Part shown: positions 1 through 9,945 of the stretch, piece after piece
Layout of the letters: every line of letters starts with the position of its first letter
Numbering within the stretch: position 1 is the stretch's first letter
Assembly (NCBI RefSeq): GCF_014696315.1
Contig: NZ_JACJPX010000011.1
Location: forward strand, 1-64,000
Length of the DNA stretch: 64,000 nt
Source of the DNA: Calothrix membranacea FACHB-236
Lineage (GTDB): Bacteria; Cyanobacteriota; Cyanobacteriia; Cyanobacteriales; Nostocaceae
Reading direction: 5' to 3'
Notes under the pieces: generated by a model
What the model was told of the DNA's origin: nothing
The model's database searches: none
What the model saw: the letters and a program-made list of their open reading frames with translations, nothing else
Position numbers and translations under genes: made by a program

Positions 1-129
1 CGAACCCTAGCTAATGCCACTGCCAAACTCAACCTCTGCTTCATCAGGCTAATGATTAAGAGGCTTGCAGACCCTTCCTAAGATGTCAAATGGGTTCTAT
101 AGGATTCATATTTGATTTTTGAAATACTT

Positions 130-216
130 GTAGGGTGTATTGTCGCGTAGCACAACGCACCAAAATGCTATAACCAAAACCAATTTAAGGTGCGTTAGCT
201 TACTGCACAACACACC
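130..216. repeat. Dispersed palindromic repeat pair
   Basis: Two neighbouring hairpin-like blocks can be seen. One is built on GGTGTATTGT and ACAACGCACC, the other on AAGGTGCGTT and ACAACACACCTT. Both are variants of the GGTGCGTT type of intergenic palindrome that is common in filamentous cyanobacteria. I see no convincing gene in the first 410 bases. Confidence 0.5.
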
Positions 217-410
217 TTTATATATTGAATCTTGCTCACTGAATTCCTTTAATTTAAAGTTTGAATTGCTCGTAGGGATTAGCTGGTATATTACAATCGT
301 TGATAATCTGACCCGAAATTAGGATAGATAGTATTTTTGGAAATTTACGAAATTATCTGATGATCAAGATTTTTAATTCAAAATCCCAAATCCCCCATCT
401 AAAATTGATA

Positions 411-788
411 TTAATTCCAACCCAAAATACCTGCTACCTGTTCCGCCAGCCTTAACGGGTCAAACGGTTTGTTAATCACACCTGCGATTCCTAACTGGGC
501 ATATTGTTCATGTTTGGTAGGCTCCACTTTAGCAGTGATCAACATAACTGGAATGCTTTGTGTGACAGGATTATTTTTTAATTCTTGTAACACAGTAAAT
601 CCATCTACATCAGGCATCATCACATCAAGCAAAATAGCATTCAGCTTTTCAGTTTGGGCTTTCAGTAAGCCTTCTCTACCTGATTCAGCTTTTAGTACTG
701 TCCAATCGGCTAAGTTTTCTAGACAGGCTTGAATCACAGTAGACAGTGATTTTTCATCATCAATCAAAAGAATACGTTTTCTAGACAT
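411..788 (-). CDS. Single-domain response regulator (CheY-like)
   Basis: This 125-residue protein is a lone receiver domain. The acidic pair is Asp10-Asp11, the phosphoacceptor is Asp55 in ILLDVMMPD, and the conserved Lys lies in INKPF near residue 107. There is no output domain, so it should act by protein contact or phosphotransfer in the cytoplasm. I chose the ATG at 788 (MSRKRILLIDD) because the longer frame adds nine residues that do not fit the family. It closely resembles the regulator encoded at 1362-1742, which suggests a local duplication. It lies 573 bp downstream of that gene on the same strand and probably has its own promoter. The partner kinase is not in the window. Confidence 0.9.
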   Translation of the reverse strand: MSRKRILLIDDEKSLSTVIQACLENLADWTVLKAESGREGLLKAQTEKLNAILLDVMMPDVDGFTVLQELKNNPVTQSIPVMLITAKVEPTKHEQYAQLGIAGVINKPFDPLRLAEQVAGILGWN

Positions 789-1361
789 ATTACAAACACT
801 AATTTTCAGTATCAAAATACTATAGATACGCGATTACTCAGTTACCCTAGATCTCGTGATCGGGTTATTAATAGTCGTCATCCCAACACAAGATTCGATA
901 TTGAAACGCCAGCGAACTTTCCCATAGGAGACGCTACGCCTAGCTTACTTACCCAATGGGGTAGAAGTTGGTTGCGATTCGCTATAGGTACTGACTCCTC
1001 TGAACAAAGGAAAACTTGAATCGAAAAATAGATTATCTAAGCGCGTATCAGCTGATATTTAACCAGCTGAAGGAAGATAAATAGTCAGCCAAACTATTTC
1101 TTTATCTTCCCATTGTTTACCGTTTCCCAACTAAACATACCATTTAGACTAAAAAATAATTATGAGGAAATTATGAGGTATTTTATCTGGCGAAAAATAA
1201 AAAATAAATGGGATACTCACTTGTAGCTTAGTTCTAATTGATCGCACTAATAGAGAACTGCTATGTGATTTTCGCAACAACTTCCTAAAACCCAAATAGC
1301 TTTTTCCCTGTTCTCTACTCCCCTGTTATTCAAGCATTGGGAGATTTGCTGATTTTAAGCC
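789..1361. other. Intergenic, no gene seen; contains repeat fragment
   Basis: No credible coding frame is visible. A piece of a Nostoc-type dispersed repeat (CATAGGAGACGCTACGCCTA) lies at about 925-944. The rest is AT-rich and should hold the promoter of the response regulator at 411-788. Confidence 0.5.
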
Positions 1362-1742
1362 CTAAAACTTCCATCCTAGAGTATTGGCAACTAGTTCTGA
1401 TAAGCGCAAAGGATCAAACGGTTTAGAAATCACCCCTGCAATTGCCAATTGGGAAAATTCGTTTAAATCTACTGTTTGTACTTTAGCTGTTAATAAAATT
1501 ACTGGAATTGCATTAGTAGTTAAATTGTCTTGCAAGCTGTGAAAAAGTGACATTCCATCAATATCTGGCATCATCACATCTAAGAGAATTGCATCAGGAT
1601 GTTCACTTTTTGCTACAGCTAGCCCTTCAGTACCAGACTGTGCCACCAGAACTTGCCAACGTCCAATATTTTCTAAACAAGCTTTAATCACTGTACATAG
1701 ATTTTTTTCATCATCAATGACCAAAATGCGTTTTTGTGGCAT
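1362..1742 (-). CDS. Single-domain response regulator (CheY-like)
   Basis: This 126-residue receiver domain has Asp10-Asp11, phosphoacceptor Asp55 (AILLDVMMPD), the LLTAK threonine region and the lysine in ISKPF. No DNA-binding or enzymatic output is attached. The gene begins 13 bp after the large hybrid regulator at 1756-3621, so the two are very likely co-transcribed and may be steps in one phosphorelay, since the large protein also carries an HPt domain. It is a near paralogue of the regulator at 411-788. Its cognate kinase cannot be identified here. Confidence 0.9.
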   Translation of the reverse strand: MPQKRILVIDDEKNLCTVIKACLENIGRWQVLVAQSGTEGLAVAKSEHPDAILLDVMMPDIDGMSLFHSLQDNLTTNAIPVILLTAKVQTVDLNEFSQLAIAGVISKPFDPLRLSELVANTLGWKF

Positions 1743-1755
1743 GGCATCACTCAGA

Positions 1756-3621
1756 CTACTGGTAATATTTATGTAATAATTTTTTGCTCAGATGTGTCCG
1801 TTCTAAGCGATTTAGAATCCGAGCAATTAATTCTGGCTCTACAATTGGTTTTCTGATGTAGTCGTCGGCTCCAACTAAATAAACTTGATAGAGTATTTCC
1901 GGTTCAAAATGGGCAGAGAGAAACAAAATTGGTAAGCGATGCCAACAATGATCATTCCTGATTATTTGGCATAATTCTATACCATTAAAATCTGGCATCT
2001 CAATGTCTAAAATTAACAGATCGGGTTTAGTAGATTCTAAGACTTCCCAAAATCTTTGAGACTCTTGTAATGGTGTAACTTGTAATCCCCAAGGTGAAAG
2101 TAAAGTAGTAACCTTCTTGAGTATGAGCGGATCGTCATCTACAACTAAAACTTTTGCATCTGTAGCAGTTTGTTGGTTGAGAGCTATATTAATAGCGGTC
2201 AACACTTCCACAGCAGACATAGTTTTGTTTAAAAAGCTCTGTGCGCCTAAACGAGCAGCTTCTACCCTGTTTTGCAGTTGATTATTAGTAGTCAATACTA
2301 AAACAGGAATCTCTGGATGTGTCTCACTCAATTCTGCTAGAAAAGTTAAACCATTCTCTTCTTTAGCAGGAAATGATAAATCAAGTAATATGACTTCAAT
2401 AGAATTTAAGGCAAGAATGTTTCTCGCCGTTTTGATATCTGCTGCTACCTCTACATGAAAACCCCAGGATATAGCTTCTAATTTAATTCGCTCCGTCAGA
2501 GTCGTATCATCATCAACAATTAGTAGGTTTGCTGATGATGTAATTTGAGTATTGGCAGGGTTAACTGGTGAAGATGGCTGTTGCTGCAATGTTTGTTTGA
2601 GTAATTTCAGTAACTCTACCAACTGCAAAGCTATTCTTTGGTACGGAACAGTATATCTTTCTAGCAGTTGTTCTATGTCACGAGCTATTTTGGAACCTTC
2701 CAGAAAACCGTAACATCCTAAAGAACCAGCTAAACGGTGAGCTTCTGCCTGTGCTTGTTTTAATATCCGCTTATCTGGAGTTACACTTGATAATTGAGCG
2801 ATCGCCTGTTCTAATAACTCAAACTTTTCGCTAAAACTTTTAAGAAACTCTTCCCGCATATTTGCTACTACAGCCATGACTTTGGCTTCGGCTTGTTCTT
2901 TTTCTGACAAATTAGTACTGGGAAGATTTTGCTTTTGCGGCTGATTTTTTGGTTCTTTCAGCCGATAACCTAAACCATATACTGTTTCTATGAAATCTGC
3001 AGTCATTCCTGCGGCTTTGAGCTTCTGGCGCAAACCCTTAATTTGGGTTGTCACAGCTTCTTCCCCAGGAAACTCATCAGCAGACCAAATTCTATCTAGT
3101 AAAACACTTCTACTAAATATCCGGCGCGGATTTTGCAAAAAGAGTTCTAACAAACCATACTCTTTAGGAGTAAGGTGCAGACGCTTGCTTGCATAGGTGA
3201 CTTCTTTGATATTAATATCAAGCTCTAAATTCTCCCAAACTAGCACCTTTGCGAGAATTGTCTTACCTCGCCGCATTAAAGCTCGGATTCTGGCGATTAA
3301 CTCTGATAGCTCAAACGGTTTGTTAATATAGTCATCTGCTCCCGCCTCTAAACCCATGACGCGCATACTGATATCTTCTTTAGCAGTCAGCATTAGAATG
3401 GGTACTTGAGATCCTTCCAAGCGGAGTTGGCGACAAAGACTAATCCCGTCCAATTTCGGTAGCATCACATCCAAAATCAGCAAGTCATAATCAAATGCTT
3501 TAGCCAACTCTAACCCAGTTTCACCATCGTTAGTGCTTTCTATTTGGTAACTCAGAGTTGAAAGCGCTTTGGCTAGGACTAAATTTGTCTGCTTGTCATC
3601 TTCTATTAAAAGAATTTTCAC
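1756..3621 (-). CDS. Hybrid response regulator: REC, OmpR winged helix, HPt, REC, REC
   Basis: This 621-residue cytoplasmic signalling protein joins several modules. REC1 spans about 1-118 (phosphoacceptor Asp51, Lys in NKPF near 101). An OmpR/PhoB winged-helix DNA-binding domain follows at about 125-222. An HPt domain spans about 245-350, with candidate phospho-His295 in AHRLAGSLG. REC2 spans about 364-480 (Asp414) and REC3 about 490-612 (Asp539). Usual OmpR-family regulators are near 230 residues, so the HPt-REC-REC part is an extension. It has no histidine kinase core and must receive phosphate from elsewhere. It heads a probable operon with the receiver gene at 1362-1742. The architecture is read directly from motifs. 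Target genes and stimulus are unknown. Confidence 0.9.
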   Translation of the reverse strand: MKILLIEDDKQTNLVLAKALSTLSYQIESTNDGETGLELAKAFDYDLLILDVMLPKLDGISLCRQLRLEGSQVPILMLTAKEDISMRVMGLEAGADDYINKPFELSELIARIRALMRRGKTILAKVLVWENLELDINIKEVTYASKRLHLTPKEYGLLELFLQNPRRIFSRSVLLDRIWSADEFPGEEAVTTQIKGLRQKLKAAGMTADFIETVYGLGYRLKEPKNQPQKQNLPSTNLSEKEQAEAKVMAVVANMREEFLKSFSEKFELLEQAIAQLSSVTPDKRILKQAQAEAHRLAGSLGCYGFLEGSKIARDIEQLLERYTVPYQRIALQLVELLKLLKQTLQQQPSSPVNPANTQITSSANLLIVDDDTTLTERIKLEAISWGFHVEVAADIKTARNILALNSIEVILLDLSFPAKEENGLTFLAELSETHPEIPVLVLTTNNQLQNRVEAARLGAQSFLNKTMSAVEVLTAINIALNQQTATDAKVLVVDDDPLILKKVTTLLSPWGLQVTPLQESQRFWEVLESTKPDLLILDIEMPDFNGIELCQIIRNDHCWHRLPILFLSAHFEPEILYQVYLVGADDYIRKPIVEPELIARILNRLERTHLSKKLLHKYYQ

Positions 3622-4325
3622 ACAATTTTTTCCCCAACTTTTGCATAACTCAGGTATTCACCTTTGCTTTTAAATTTCTACAGTCCCTACTCGACATTGC
3701 AAAAAAAATCTCTGACGATGGTCTGCTAGGAATATTATTCCCATCGCAACAGTAGATTTTACGATTTTTTATGATTTTTTATCACAAAATTACCCAAAGT
3801 GGGAACAGAATAACTGATTTCTTTTCCAGAATGTAGCGGATGGGAACTGCATTGAAAATAGGGACTAGGGCCTAGAGGCTAAAGGAGAGATTGTCATACC
3901 TAGTACCGCTACGTGGAGGTCAAAGGTCACAAGTCAAAAGTTAAAAGGTTAATTTACCAAGGCTTTTGATTGTTTGAAAGGATAGCTGTATTTACGCTGC
4001 GCTGTACTAGTCCTGTCATTACTTATGTAATTTATAACACAGGCATTTAGCTGCAAGATAGGGAACTTTGAATAATGAAGTTAGGATTTTTAACCTTTAT
4101 TTGTGTAATTTTCCCGTGATTGACTTATGAACAAAGTCCAAAGAGTTAATAACTAATCGCAGATAAAAACACTTATTATCTAACTAAAACAAAACTGGAC
4201 TCCATACCAAAATATACATACCAATAACAAAAACCTCAACTATACTCTAGAAAAGGTAATTTGACTTGCCTTATAGGCAAAATGCTATATGGTGTTGTAA
4301 ATTTCTTGCCGTGGTATTCCGGTAA
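3622..4325. other. Intergenic, no gene seen
   Basis: About 700 AT-rich bases lie between the hybrid regulator and the RRM protein terminator. They should contain the promoter of the regulator operon, which reads to the left. No tRNA, long hairpin or coding frame with family features is apparent. Confidence 0.4.
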
Positions 4326-4378
4326 GTAAAAAATTAAAAATTAAAAATCAAAAAAAATCTGATTTTTAATTTTTAATT
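4326..4378 (-). terminator. Rho-independent-type terminator of RRM gene
   Basis: A perfect 19-bp inverted repeat (4332-4350 against 4360-4378) with a 9-base loop lies just downstream of the RRM gene. On the minus strand it runs into a T-rich stretch. The stem is almost entirely A/T, so termination efficiency is uncertain. Confidence 0.6.
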
Positions 4379-4393
4379 GCTTTTGCATCAAGA

Positions 4394-4894
4394 TTAATTT
4401 GTAGTTTGTGCAGCTAGCATCTGCTTCAGCTTTTCTAATTCAGAAGCCCAACGGGGATCTGGACGAATAGCATCAGAGTCAGATGTTGTAGTTGTTTCGC
4501 GTCCGCTGCTAGCAGCACCACGCCGAGGCTTCTTAGAAGATTTCTCGCGACGGTTGCTTTCTTTATGGGTAACAGGAGCAGGATTACTGCTACCAGCGCT
4601 TTGGGTCGGTTTGGGTGCTTGCTCGTCACCTTCGTCGCCTTTAGTGCGTGGTAATGCCTTCTCTAGCTTGATGGCAGTGTCTTTGAACAATTGACCATTA
4701 TACTTTTCAATAATTTGATCGGCTTGTTCATCATTATTCACTGTGAGAAAGCCGAAGCCACGGCATTTGCCTGTTTTTCGGTCTTTAATTAATTTTGTGG
4801 TGACAGCATCACCTTCGGCAGCAAAAACTGCTTGCAGTTCTTGACGATCTATTTCTTCTTTTGGCAAATTGCCTATATATAGGCGAACAGACAT
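4394..4894 (-). CDS. RRM-type RNA-binding protein
   Basis: This 166-residue protein has one RNA recognition motif at about residues 3-80, with RNP2 (LYIGNL) and RNP1 (KCRGFGFLTV). A hydrophilic, basic, Ser/Thr-rich tail of about 85 residues follows and ends in a short helical segment. Cyanobacterial Rbp proteins of this type bind single-stranded RNA, and several are cold-inducible. The tail here is longer than the short Gly-rich tail of the RbpA class. A GGAGG ribosome-binding site precedes the ATG, and a long AT-rich leader lies upstream, as in cold-regulated rbp genes. The gene is monocistronic. The specific rbp letter cannot be assigned. Confidence 0.9.
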   Translation of the reverse strand: MSVRLYIGNLPKEEIDRQELQAVFAAEGDAVTTKLIKDRKTGKCRGFGFLTVNNDEQADQIIEKYNGQLFKDTAIKLEKALPRTKGDEGDEQAPKPTQSAGSSNPAPVTHKESNRREKSSKKPRRGAASSGRETTTTSDSDAIRPDPRWASELEKLKQMLAAQTTN

Positions 4895-5300
4895 GAACTA
4901 TACCTCCAGAGTTGAATGAACAAGGCAAATGAGAAAACAATCACTTGGCTTTGGCTTTCAAATATATGCTATTTCCCAAGACTGCCATAAACCAATTTTT
5001 TACTCAAAACTGTCAACCTATACAATACAATTTTTCGTCGGGGTCAAGCTTGTTTCATGCCAAATAGCAAACTAAGCTCAATTAAATACCACCTTTAGTT
5101 ATAAGAATTGTAATTTAATAGTTTACTGCCTGCTAAAGTAAACGTTTTCCTATGCCCCTGTTCGCAGAATTAAACACCATTCCTTACATTATCACGGTAT
5201 TTTCTACGTAGCTAGTTCAGCGCATACATTTCTGGCATATTCGTGTAATCGAATCGTAACATAAAATACAATTTTTTCTCAAGAGGAAACATTAGGAAAC
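4895..5300. other. Intergenic leader and promoter region of the RRM gene
   Basis: No coding frame is supported. The AT-rich stretch directly upstream of the RRM gene is long enough for a structured 5' leader, which would fit cold regulation, but I see no defined promoter. Confidence 0.4.
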
Positions 5301-5321
5301 AAAAACCAGCCGGTGGCTGGT
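5301..5321 (-). terminator. Terminator-like hairpin downstream of the M48-like gene
   Basis: A perfect 7-bp stem (ACCAGCC and GGCTGGT) with a 3-base loop is followed on the minus strand by GGTTTTTG. It is GC-rich and well placed to end transcription of the M48-like gene, although it lies about 215 bases beyond its stop codon. Confidence 0.55.
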
Positions 5322-5535
5322 CGGTTTACTGCTGTGTTGGGAGAATCACAAAGATAGATTGGCGCAAGCGTTGGTAATTAATAACTAAGCTAGACTGCCG
5401 AGTTTTATTAATTAGAAATGTTTATGTAAATAAATGTAACACTTGCTAGCAAGAATTGCAAATTTTCGTAATATTTTTTGGGCATGGGGCATTGGTGATG
5501 AGAATTATCTTCCTCTGCTTCCCCGTCTCTAGCTC

Positions 5536-7788
5536 CTAGCCTCTGAGGAAAATAAAAGCGCCCCAAGCTTGGGCCGCAACTGCAATGACTGTAGACCAAA
5601 TGGGATGAGCGCTGTTAACAGTTTGACCATTTTGGGTTTGCATAGTTTGGATATCAATCCAGGGGGTTGCACCGCGCCGGAACCAACCTGTAACTGTAAT
5701 TTGCCTACCAATAAAGTCCTGAGGATTTATGGATTGTCCCAGCCACGGAATGTGGTGCAACTTCACCAACCCAGTGTTGGTTTGCAAAATTAAGTCTTGT
5801 GCTAGGGAATTACTGATTCCCGGACGACCTAAGAGCTTACCAGCAAGGCAGACATTAATGCTATCGATAGGGATAGCTGAGGGGTTGGCTAAAAGGCTGG
5901 GTAGGCGATCGTCAGTTTGTAAAGCATGAGGTTGGATATCAGGAAAGAAAGAATTCATGCGGATAACCATACCGATGCTAAAGCCAATCAGCAAGCAACC
6001 TGCGACAAAAGACCAATCTTCATATATCCATGTGAGGTTTAAAATTTTGAGTCCATAGGCTATCTGCCAAACTAGCCAGATTAGGCCTGCAAATAAAAAA
6101 CCTAAGGGAATGCCCAACCAAGGAGCGATTTGTAAAAAGAAAGGGTGCTTTTTCGGTCTTAAGGATTGCTCGTTGATGAGATGTAGTTCTGGTTCTAAAT
6201 GCCAGTGACGAGCGATTTTGCTAAGGCGTTGAATGCGATCGCCAATTAAGGGATGACTATTATTAATAGTGAACCAACGGCGATGGGGATTGAAATTATC
6301 CCACATCAATAATGATGTAAAGGGAACCTGACCAGCTAGACTACCCAAGGAAATACTTTGTTGATGGCTCACAGGTGCTAGCAGATTCAAACTTTCTAAT
6401 TGCCAACTAGTTTGTTCTTGTTTGGCAATATCACCAGCTACACCAATAGTAATTTTGAGTAAGGCGCGGGTTAAAGCATTGGGATTCCCTGTAATTTCTG
6501 AGGCGGCGCGATCGCTATAATAAAGCCGCAACTTCGACAACCACAAAGCTATCCCAGTTAGTAAACACCAAATTCCATAGGTAAAACTAGCTAAAACTCT
6601 GGCTGGCCAACGCCCAAATTCCGATGAGATACTATTACCCCACTCGGATATGCTCTGATATATCCTGTGAACAATGATTGTCAGCAGCAATACCAAAGAC
6701 ATGACGATAAAATCTTTGTGAATGATATGCCCTAACTGCGTGGCGTAGATAACAGCAATTTCATCATCAGCCAGTTGATCTAATAATCCTTGACTGATCA
6801 CTATCCGGGTATTGCGTGCTAAATTACCATAGGTCAGGGCAATAGGGGCAGCCATTGGCAAAATCCGCAGTTTGGGAAAGGGCCAGCCTCTCTGTTGACA
6901 AGAACGTTGTAATACCCTAATTGCTTCGCGGCTGCGATTATTTAACTGCTCTTTGGGCAACTCCCGCTGTCCATAAAAATTTGTGAGTAACCGATCTAAT
7001 AACCAAGGTGATAAAGCTAGCGCTATGACTAATACCGCGATTACAACCACAGATGGATCGCGATATAAAAAGGGTAACGGCTCTAAGTAAGGTAATTTAA
7101 CTAAAATCTGATTTATTAAAACCATTACCAGCTTGAGCATTTCCCGCATTACCCAAAATAGAGCGAAAAATGTGCCAGTAGCTAGCAATTTTAAAGGTAT
7201 TAAATTTAGCTTATGTAGGGGTTGCCAAACTTTCGCTCGGCCTGCGTGTCGCCAATAAATGTTGAATAATTTAGGTTGTGAGCGATGGAGAGAACCAATA
7301 TAACCATTGGCTCCCATCATTGTGTCTACAGTAGTATTTTTAATACTACTGGCTGGTAAAGTTGATGTAGTGCCCGTATTGTTAGTGGCTTTTGCCACTG
7401 AATTGTTGGTCTGTTGTGGTGATGCAGTATTTACAGGCACTGCATCTGGTTTAGGAGAATTGTCAAAAGCAACAAATCCATTTGCAGAATTTTTTGATGA
7501 GGTATTTTTACGTTTTTGGTGCTTTTTTAAATGTTCAAGAGCGCGTTGTGCCCACTCTTGAACCTGCGGATTTGGACTCACAATCAGATTGTTACACACA
7601 GCGATCGCTTTGGGGACTTGGCCACTGCGCGCATAAGCCATAACCAAGCCCACCTGCGCCTGTAAGCCAGTTTTGTCATCTTTCTGGCTATTGGCAACAG
7701 GTTCCAGGTGAGCGATCGCTGTGGGATAATTTCCCTGTTTTAGAGCAACTAAACCAGCCTCCAAAGACGATTCGGCATGTGAAGGCAT
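5536..7788 (-). CDS. Membrane M48-like protein with TPR N-terminus and degenerate zinc site
   Basis: This is a 750-residue membrane protein. Residues 1-95 look like TPR helices, 100-165 are a low-complexity linker, and several hydrophobic segments follow (about 200-228, 246-265, 360-380, 400-420 and 555-605). The middle resembles M48 (HtpX/Ste24) peptidases, with DDEIAVIYATQLGHIIHKD aligned to the zinc site. The HExxH motif reads T350-Q351-L-G-H354, and the EYxAD ligand region reads LYYSDRAAS, so two zinc ligands and the catalytic Glu are missing. A C-terminal stretch (about 640-735) looks like an OB-type fold. It lies 94 bp downstream of prfC on the same strand. A structural or chaperone-like role is inferred, and proteolysis seems unlikely. 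Confidence 0.8.
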   Translation of the reverse strand: MPSHAESSLEAGLVALKQGNYPTAIAHLEPVANSQKDDKTGLQAQVGLVMAYARSGQVPKAIAVCNNLIVSPNPQVQEWAQRALEHLKKHQKRKNTSSKNSANGFVAFDNSPKPDAVPVNTASPQQTNNSVAKATNNTGTTSTLPASSIKNTTVDTMMGANGYIGSLHRSQPKLFNIYWRHAGRAKVWQPLHKLNLIPLKLLATGTFFALFWVMREMLKLVMVLINQILVKLPYLEPLPFLYRDPSVVVIAVLVIALALSPWLLDRLLTNFYGQRELPKEQLNNRSREAIRVLQRSCQQRGWPFPKLRILPMAAPIALTYGNLARNTRIVISQGLLDQLADDEIAVIYATQLGHIIHKDFIVMSLVLLLTIIVHRIYQSISEWGNSISSEFGRWPARVLASFTYGIWCLLTGIALWLSKLRLYYSDRAASEITGNPNALTRALLKITIGVAGDIAKQEQTSWQLESLNLLAPVSHQQSISLGSLAGQVPFTSLLMWDNFNPHRRWFTINNSHPLIGDRIQRLSKIARHWHLEPELHLINEQSLRPKKHPFFLQIAPWLGIPLGFLFAGLIWLVWQIAYGLKILNLTWIYEDWSFVAGCLLIGFSIGMVIRMNSFFPDIQPHALQTDDRLPSLLANPSAIPIDSINVCLAGKLLGRPGISNSLAQDLILQTNTGLVKLHHIPWLGQSINPQDFIGRQITVTGWFRRGATPWIDIQTMQTQNGQTVNSAHPIWSTVIAVAAQAWGAFIFLRG

Positions 7789-7882
7789 AGAATTTTTGGC
7801 ACTCCCATCTGTTCTAACTGATCCACGTTTATGCTCAAGGGCATAATGTTTAGATTCCCCAGCTAATACCTTGCGTCCGGAA

Positions 7883-9511
7883 TTATCCCTCCACTGATTG
7901 CTGAGTAGAATACACCGGGGCGATCGCGCTTAATTTTAACTTGGGATGATCTCCCTGTAATTGTTGGCAATTCCATTCATTACGGAAAAGCAATACTGGT
8001 CGTCCCATGTTGTCTTTGACTGTGGTGGTGTTAAATATTCGTCCCACCTCATTCAATGCTTCCCAACCGCCTTCAACCCAACGGGCAACGCTATAGGGTA
8101 GCAAGTCTAATATGGTTTCTACACCATACTCATTTTGTAAGCGAAACTGCACTACCTCGAACTGTAACTGACCCACCGCCGCTAAAATTGGATCGCGTTT
8201 GGCTTCGTCAATGGAGTACATAATTTGCACTGCACCTTCTTCCCGTAATTCCGAAATGCCTTTTTGAAATTGCTTAAACTTGGAAGGGTTGGGGTTCCTT
8301 AAAGTTGCAAACAATTCCGGTGAAAAATAAGGAATTCCTTCATATTCGAGCTTTTGTCCAGTGTAAATAGTGTCGCCGATCGCAAAAACACCAGGATTAT
8401 TCAAACCGATGACATCACCAGGATAAGCGACATCAATTGATTCTCGCTCTTGGGCGAAAAGTTTTTGTGGGCGAGACAGACGGACGATTTTGCCTGTGCG
8501 GGCGTGAGTCACCGTCATATCTTTTTCAAACTTACCCGTGCAGACGCGGATAAATGCCACGCGATCGCGGTGCTTCGGGTCCATGTTAGCCTGGAGTTTG
8601 AAGACAAAGCCAGAAAACTCTGGATAAGTAGGCGGAACTTCACCAACGCTACTATTATGAATTCCTGGTTTTAAGGCATAACCCAAGAAGTGCTTCAAGA
8701 ATAGCTCCACCCCAAAGTTGGTCATGGCACTACCGAAAAATACTGGTGTCATTTTTCCTTGATGCACTAAATCTAAATCTAGTTCCGGCCCGACTCCTTC
8801 TAAGAGTTCTAAATCGTTTTTCAGTTGGTAGTAGAGATCCTGCTCTAGGAGTTCCTCAATTTTGGCATCGCCCAAATCAACTATTGTGTCTTTCGCTTCT
8901 CTGCTACCGTGGGCGCTACGTTCAAATAAATGAATTTGTTGGTTTTGGCGATCAAATACACCTTTAAAGCGATCGCCCATGCCAATCGGCCAGTTGACTG
9001 CATAGGTTTGCAATCCCAATTCTTGCTCGATTTCGTCCAATAATTCCAGGGGTTCGCGTCCGGGACGGTCGAGTTTATTCACAAAGGTAAAGATGGGGAT
9101 ACCGCGCAACTTACAAACTTCAAATAATTTGCGCGTTTGGGGTTCCAAGCCTTTGGCAGCATCAATCAGCATCACTGCATTATCGGCAGCAGCCAGAGTA
9201 CGATACGTATCTTCACTGAAATCTTGGTGTCCAGGGGTATCTAATAAGTTGATATAACAGCCACGATATTCAAACTGCAATACTGTAGATGTGATAGAAA
9301 TACCCCGTTGCTGTTCCATCGCCATCCAGTCTGAGGTGGCTTTACGTTGCGCTCTGCGGGCTTTGACTGCGCCAGCTTCGTGAATTGCACCTCCGTATAA
9401 CAAGAGTTTTTCGGTCAGGGTGGTTTTACCTGCGTCGGGGTGTGAAATAATCGCAAAGTTGCGGCGAAGTTCAACAGCCTGATGCAGATCTGAGTTGAGT
9501 TCAGTGGACAT
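7883..9511 (-). CDS. prfC: Peptide chain release factor 3
   Basis: This 542-residue translational GTPase removes RF1 or RF2 from the ribosome after peptide release. The P-loop is [14 protein letters not shown] (about residues 23-36). Switch II is [11 protein letters not shown] and the guanine-specificity motif is NKLD. Length and the full set of domains (G, II, III) match bacterial RF3, and this is distinct from EF-G. The gene precedes the M48-like gene with a 94-bp gap, so read-through is possible. It shares a functional theme with prmC elsewhere in the window, which methylates RF1 and RF2. Identity is secure from family-specific motifs. Confidence 0.95.
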   Translation of the reverse strand: MSTELNSDLHQAVELRRNFAIISHPDAGKTTLTEKLLLYGGAIHEAGAVKARRAQRKATSDWMAMEQQRGISITSTVLQFEYRGCYINLLDTPGHQDFSEDTYRTLAAADNAVMLIDAAKGLEPQTRKLFEVCKLRGIPIFTFVNKLDRPGREPLELLDEIEQELGLQTYAVNWPIGMGDRFKGVFDRQNQQIHLFERSAHGSREAKDTIVDLGDAKIEELLEQDLYYQLKNDLELLEGVGPELDLDLVHQGKMTPVFFGSAMTNFGVELFLKHFLGYALKPGIHNSSVGEVPPTYPEFSGFVFKLQANMDPKHRDRVAFIRVCTGKFEKDMTVTHARTGKIVRLSRPQKLFAQERESIDVAYPGDVIGLNNPGVFAIGDTIYTGQKLEYEGIPYFSPELFATLRNPNPSKFKQFQKGISELREEGAVQIMYSIDEAKRDPILAAVGQLQFEVVQFRLQNEYGVETILDLLPYSVARWVEGGWEALNEVGRIFNTTTVKDNMGRPVLLFRNEWNCQQLQGDHPKLKLSAIAPVYSTQQSVEG

Positions 9512-9799
9512 AAGTGTAATTGTTTGCTCTTTAGTTAACTTAACTTAATTTTTTTTCAAGATTGGTGAGTCTTTTCATCTTAGAACAACGATGCACGCGA
9601 TCGGGTCGTCAGATGGCGAACTACCTGCGTCGGGTACAAGGAATCGGGAAGTAAAAGCAATAGAGGTAAAAGTTGTTTTGGCCTATATCAAACACAAATC
9701 CTCAATAAAATCACCCGTCATGAACTAAGTAAGTCGATGGAAATAAACCAAACTATGTTACGAAACGTAAATAGCCTTGAAACCTTTACCAATGACCAA
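9512..9799. other. Promoter region of prfC
   Basis: No gene is seen. The stretch directly upstream of prfC is AT-rich (TTAACTTAACTTAATTTTTT) and contains one HIP1-like site near 9598. Confidence 0.4.
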
Positions 9800-9945
9800 T
9801 GACATAGACGCTTTAGCGGCTTCCCGCAGGGTAGGACAAAGCGCAAAGTCGAGCCAGTCGTGTGGGCGGGTCTCCCGACTTGAACGAACTGGCGTTGAGC
9901 GGAGGTTTCCTCCGTACACCAAAGGGGTTGCCGCAGGCATCAGAA
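9800..9945. repeat. Cluster of short dispersed palindromic repeats
   Basis: GC-rich blocks stand out from their AT-rich surroundings: GCTTTAGCGGCTTCCCGCAG, GGGCGGGTCTCCCGACTTG, a perfect CGGAGG-TTT-CCTCCG hairpin at 9900-9914 and GGTTGCCGCAGGCATCAGAA. Such modules recur between genes in Nostoc-type genomes. An open frame across this block on the minus strand seems accidental. Confidence 0.6.

Noticed and set aside
1-44. Minus-strand frame starting MKQRLSLAVALAR at the left edge
   Set aside because: Only 14 codons lie inside the window, there is no ribosome-binding site, and the resemblance to a signal peptide or an ABC signature is too weak to call.
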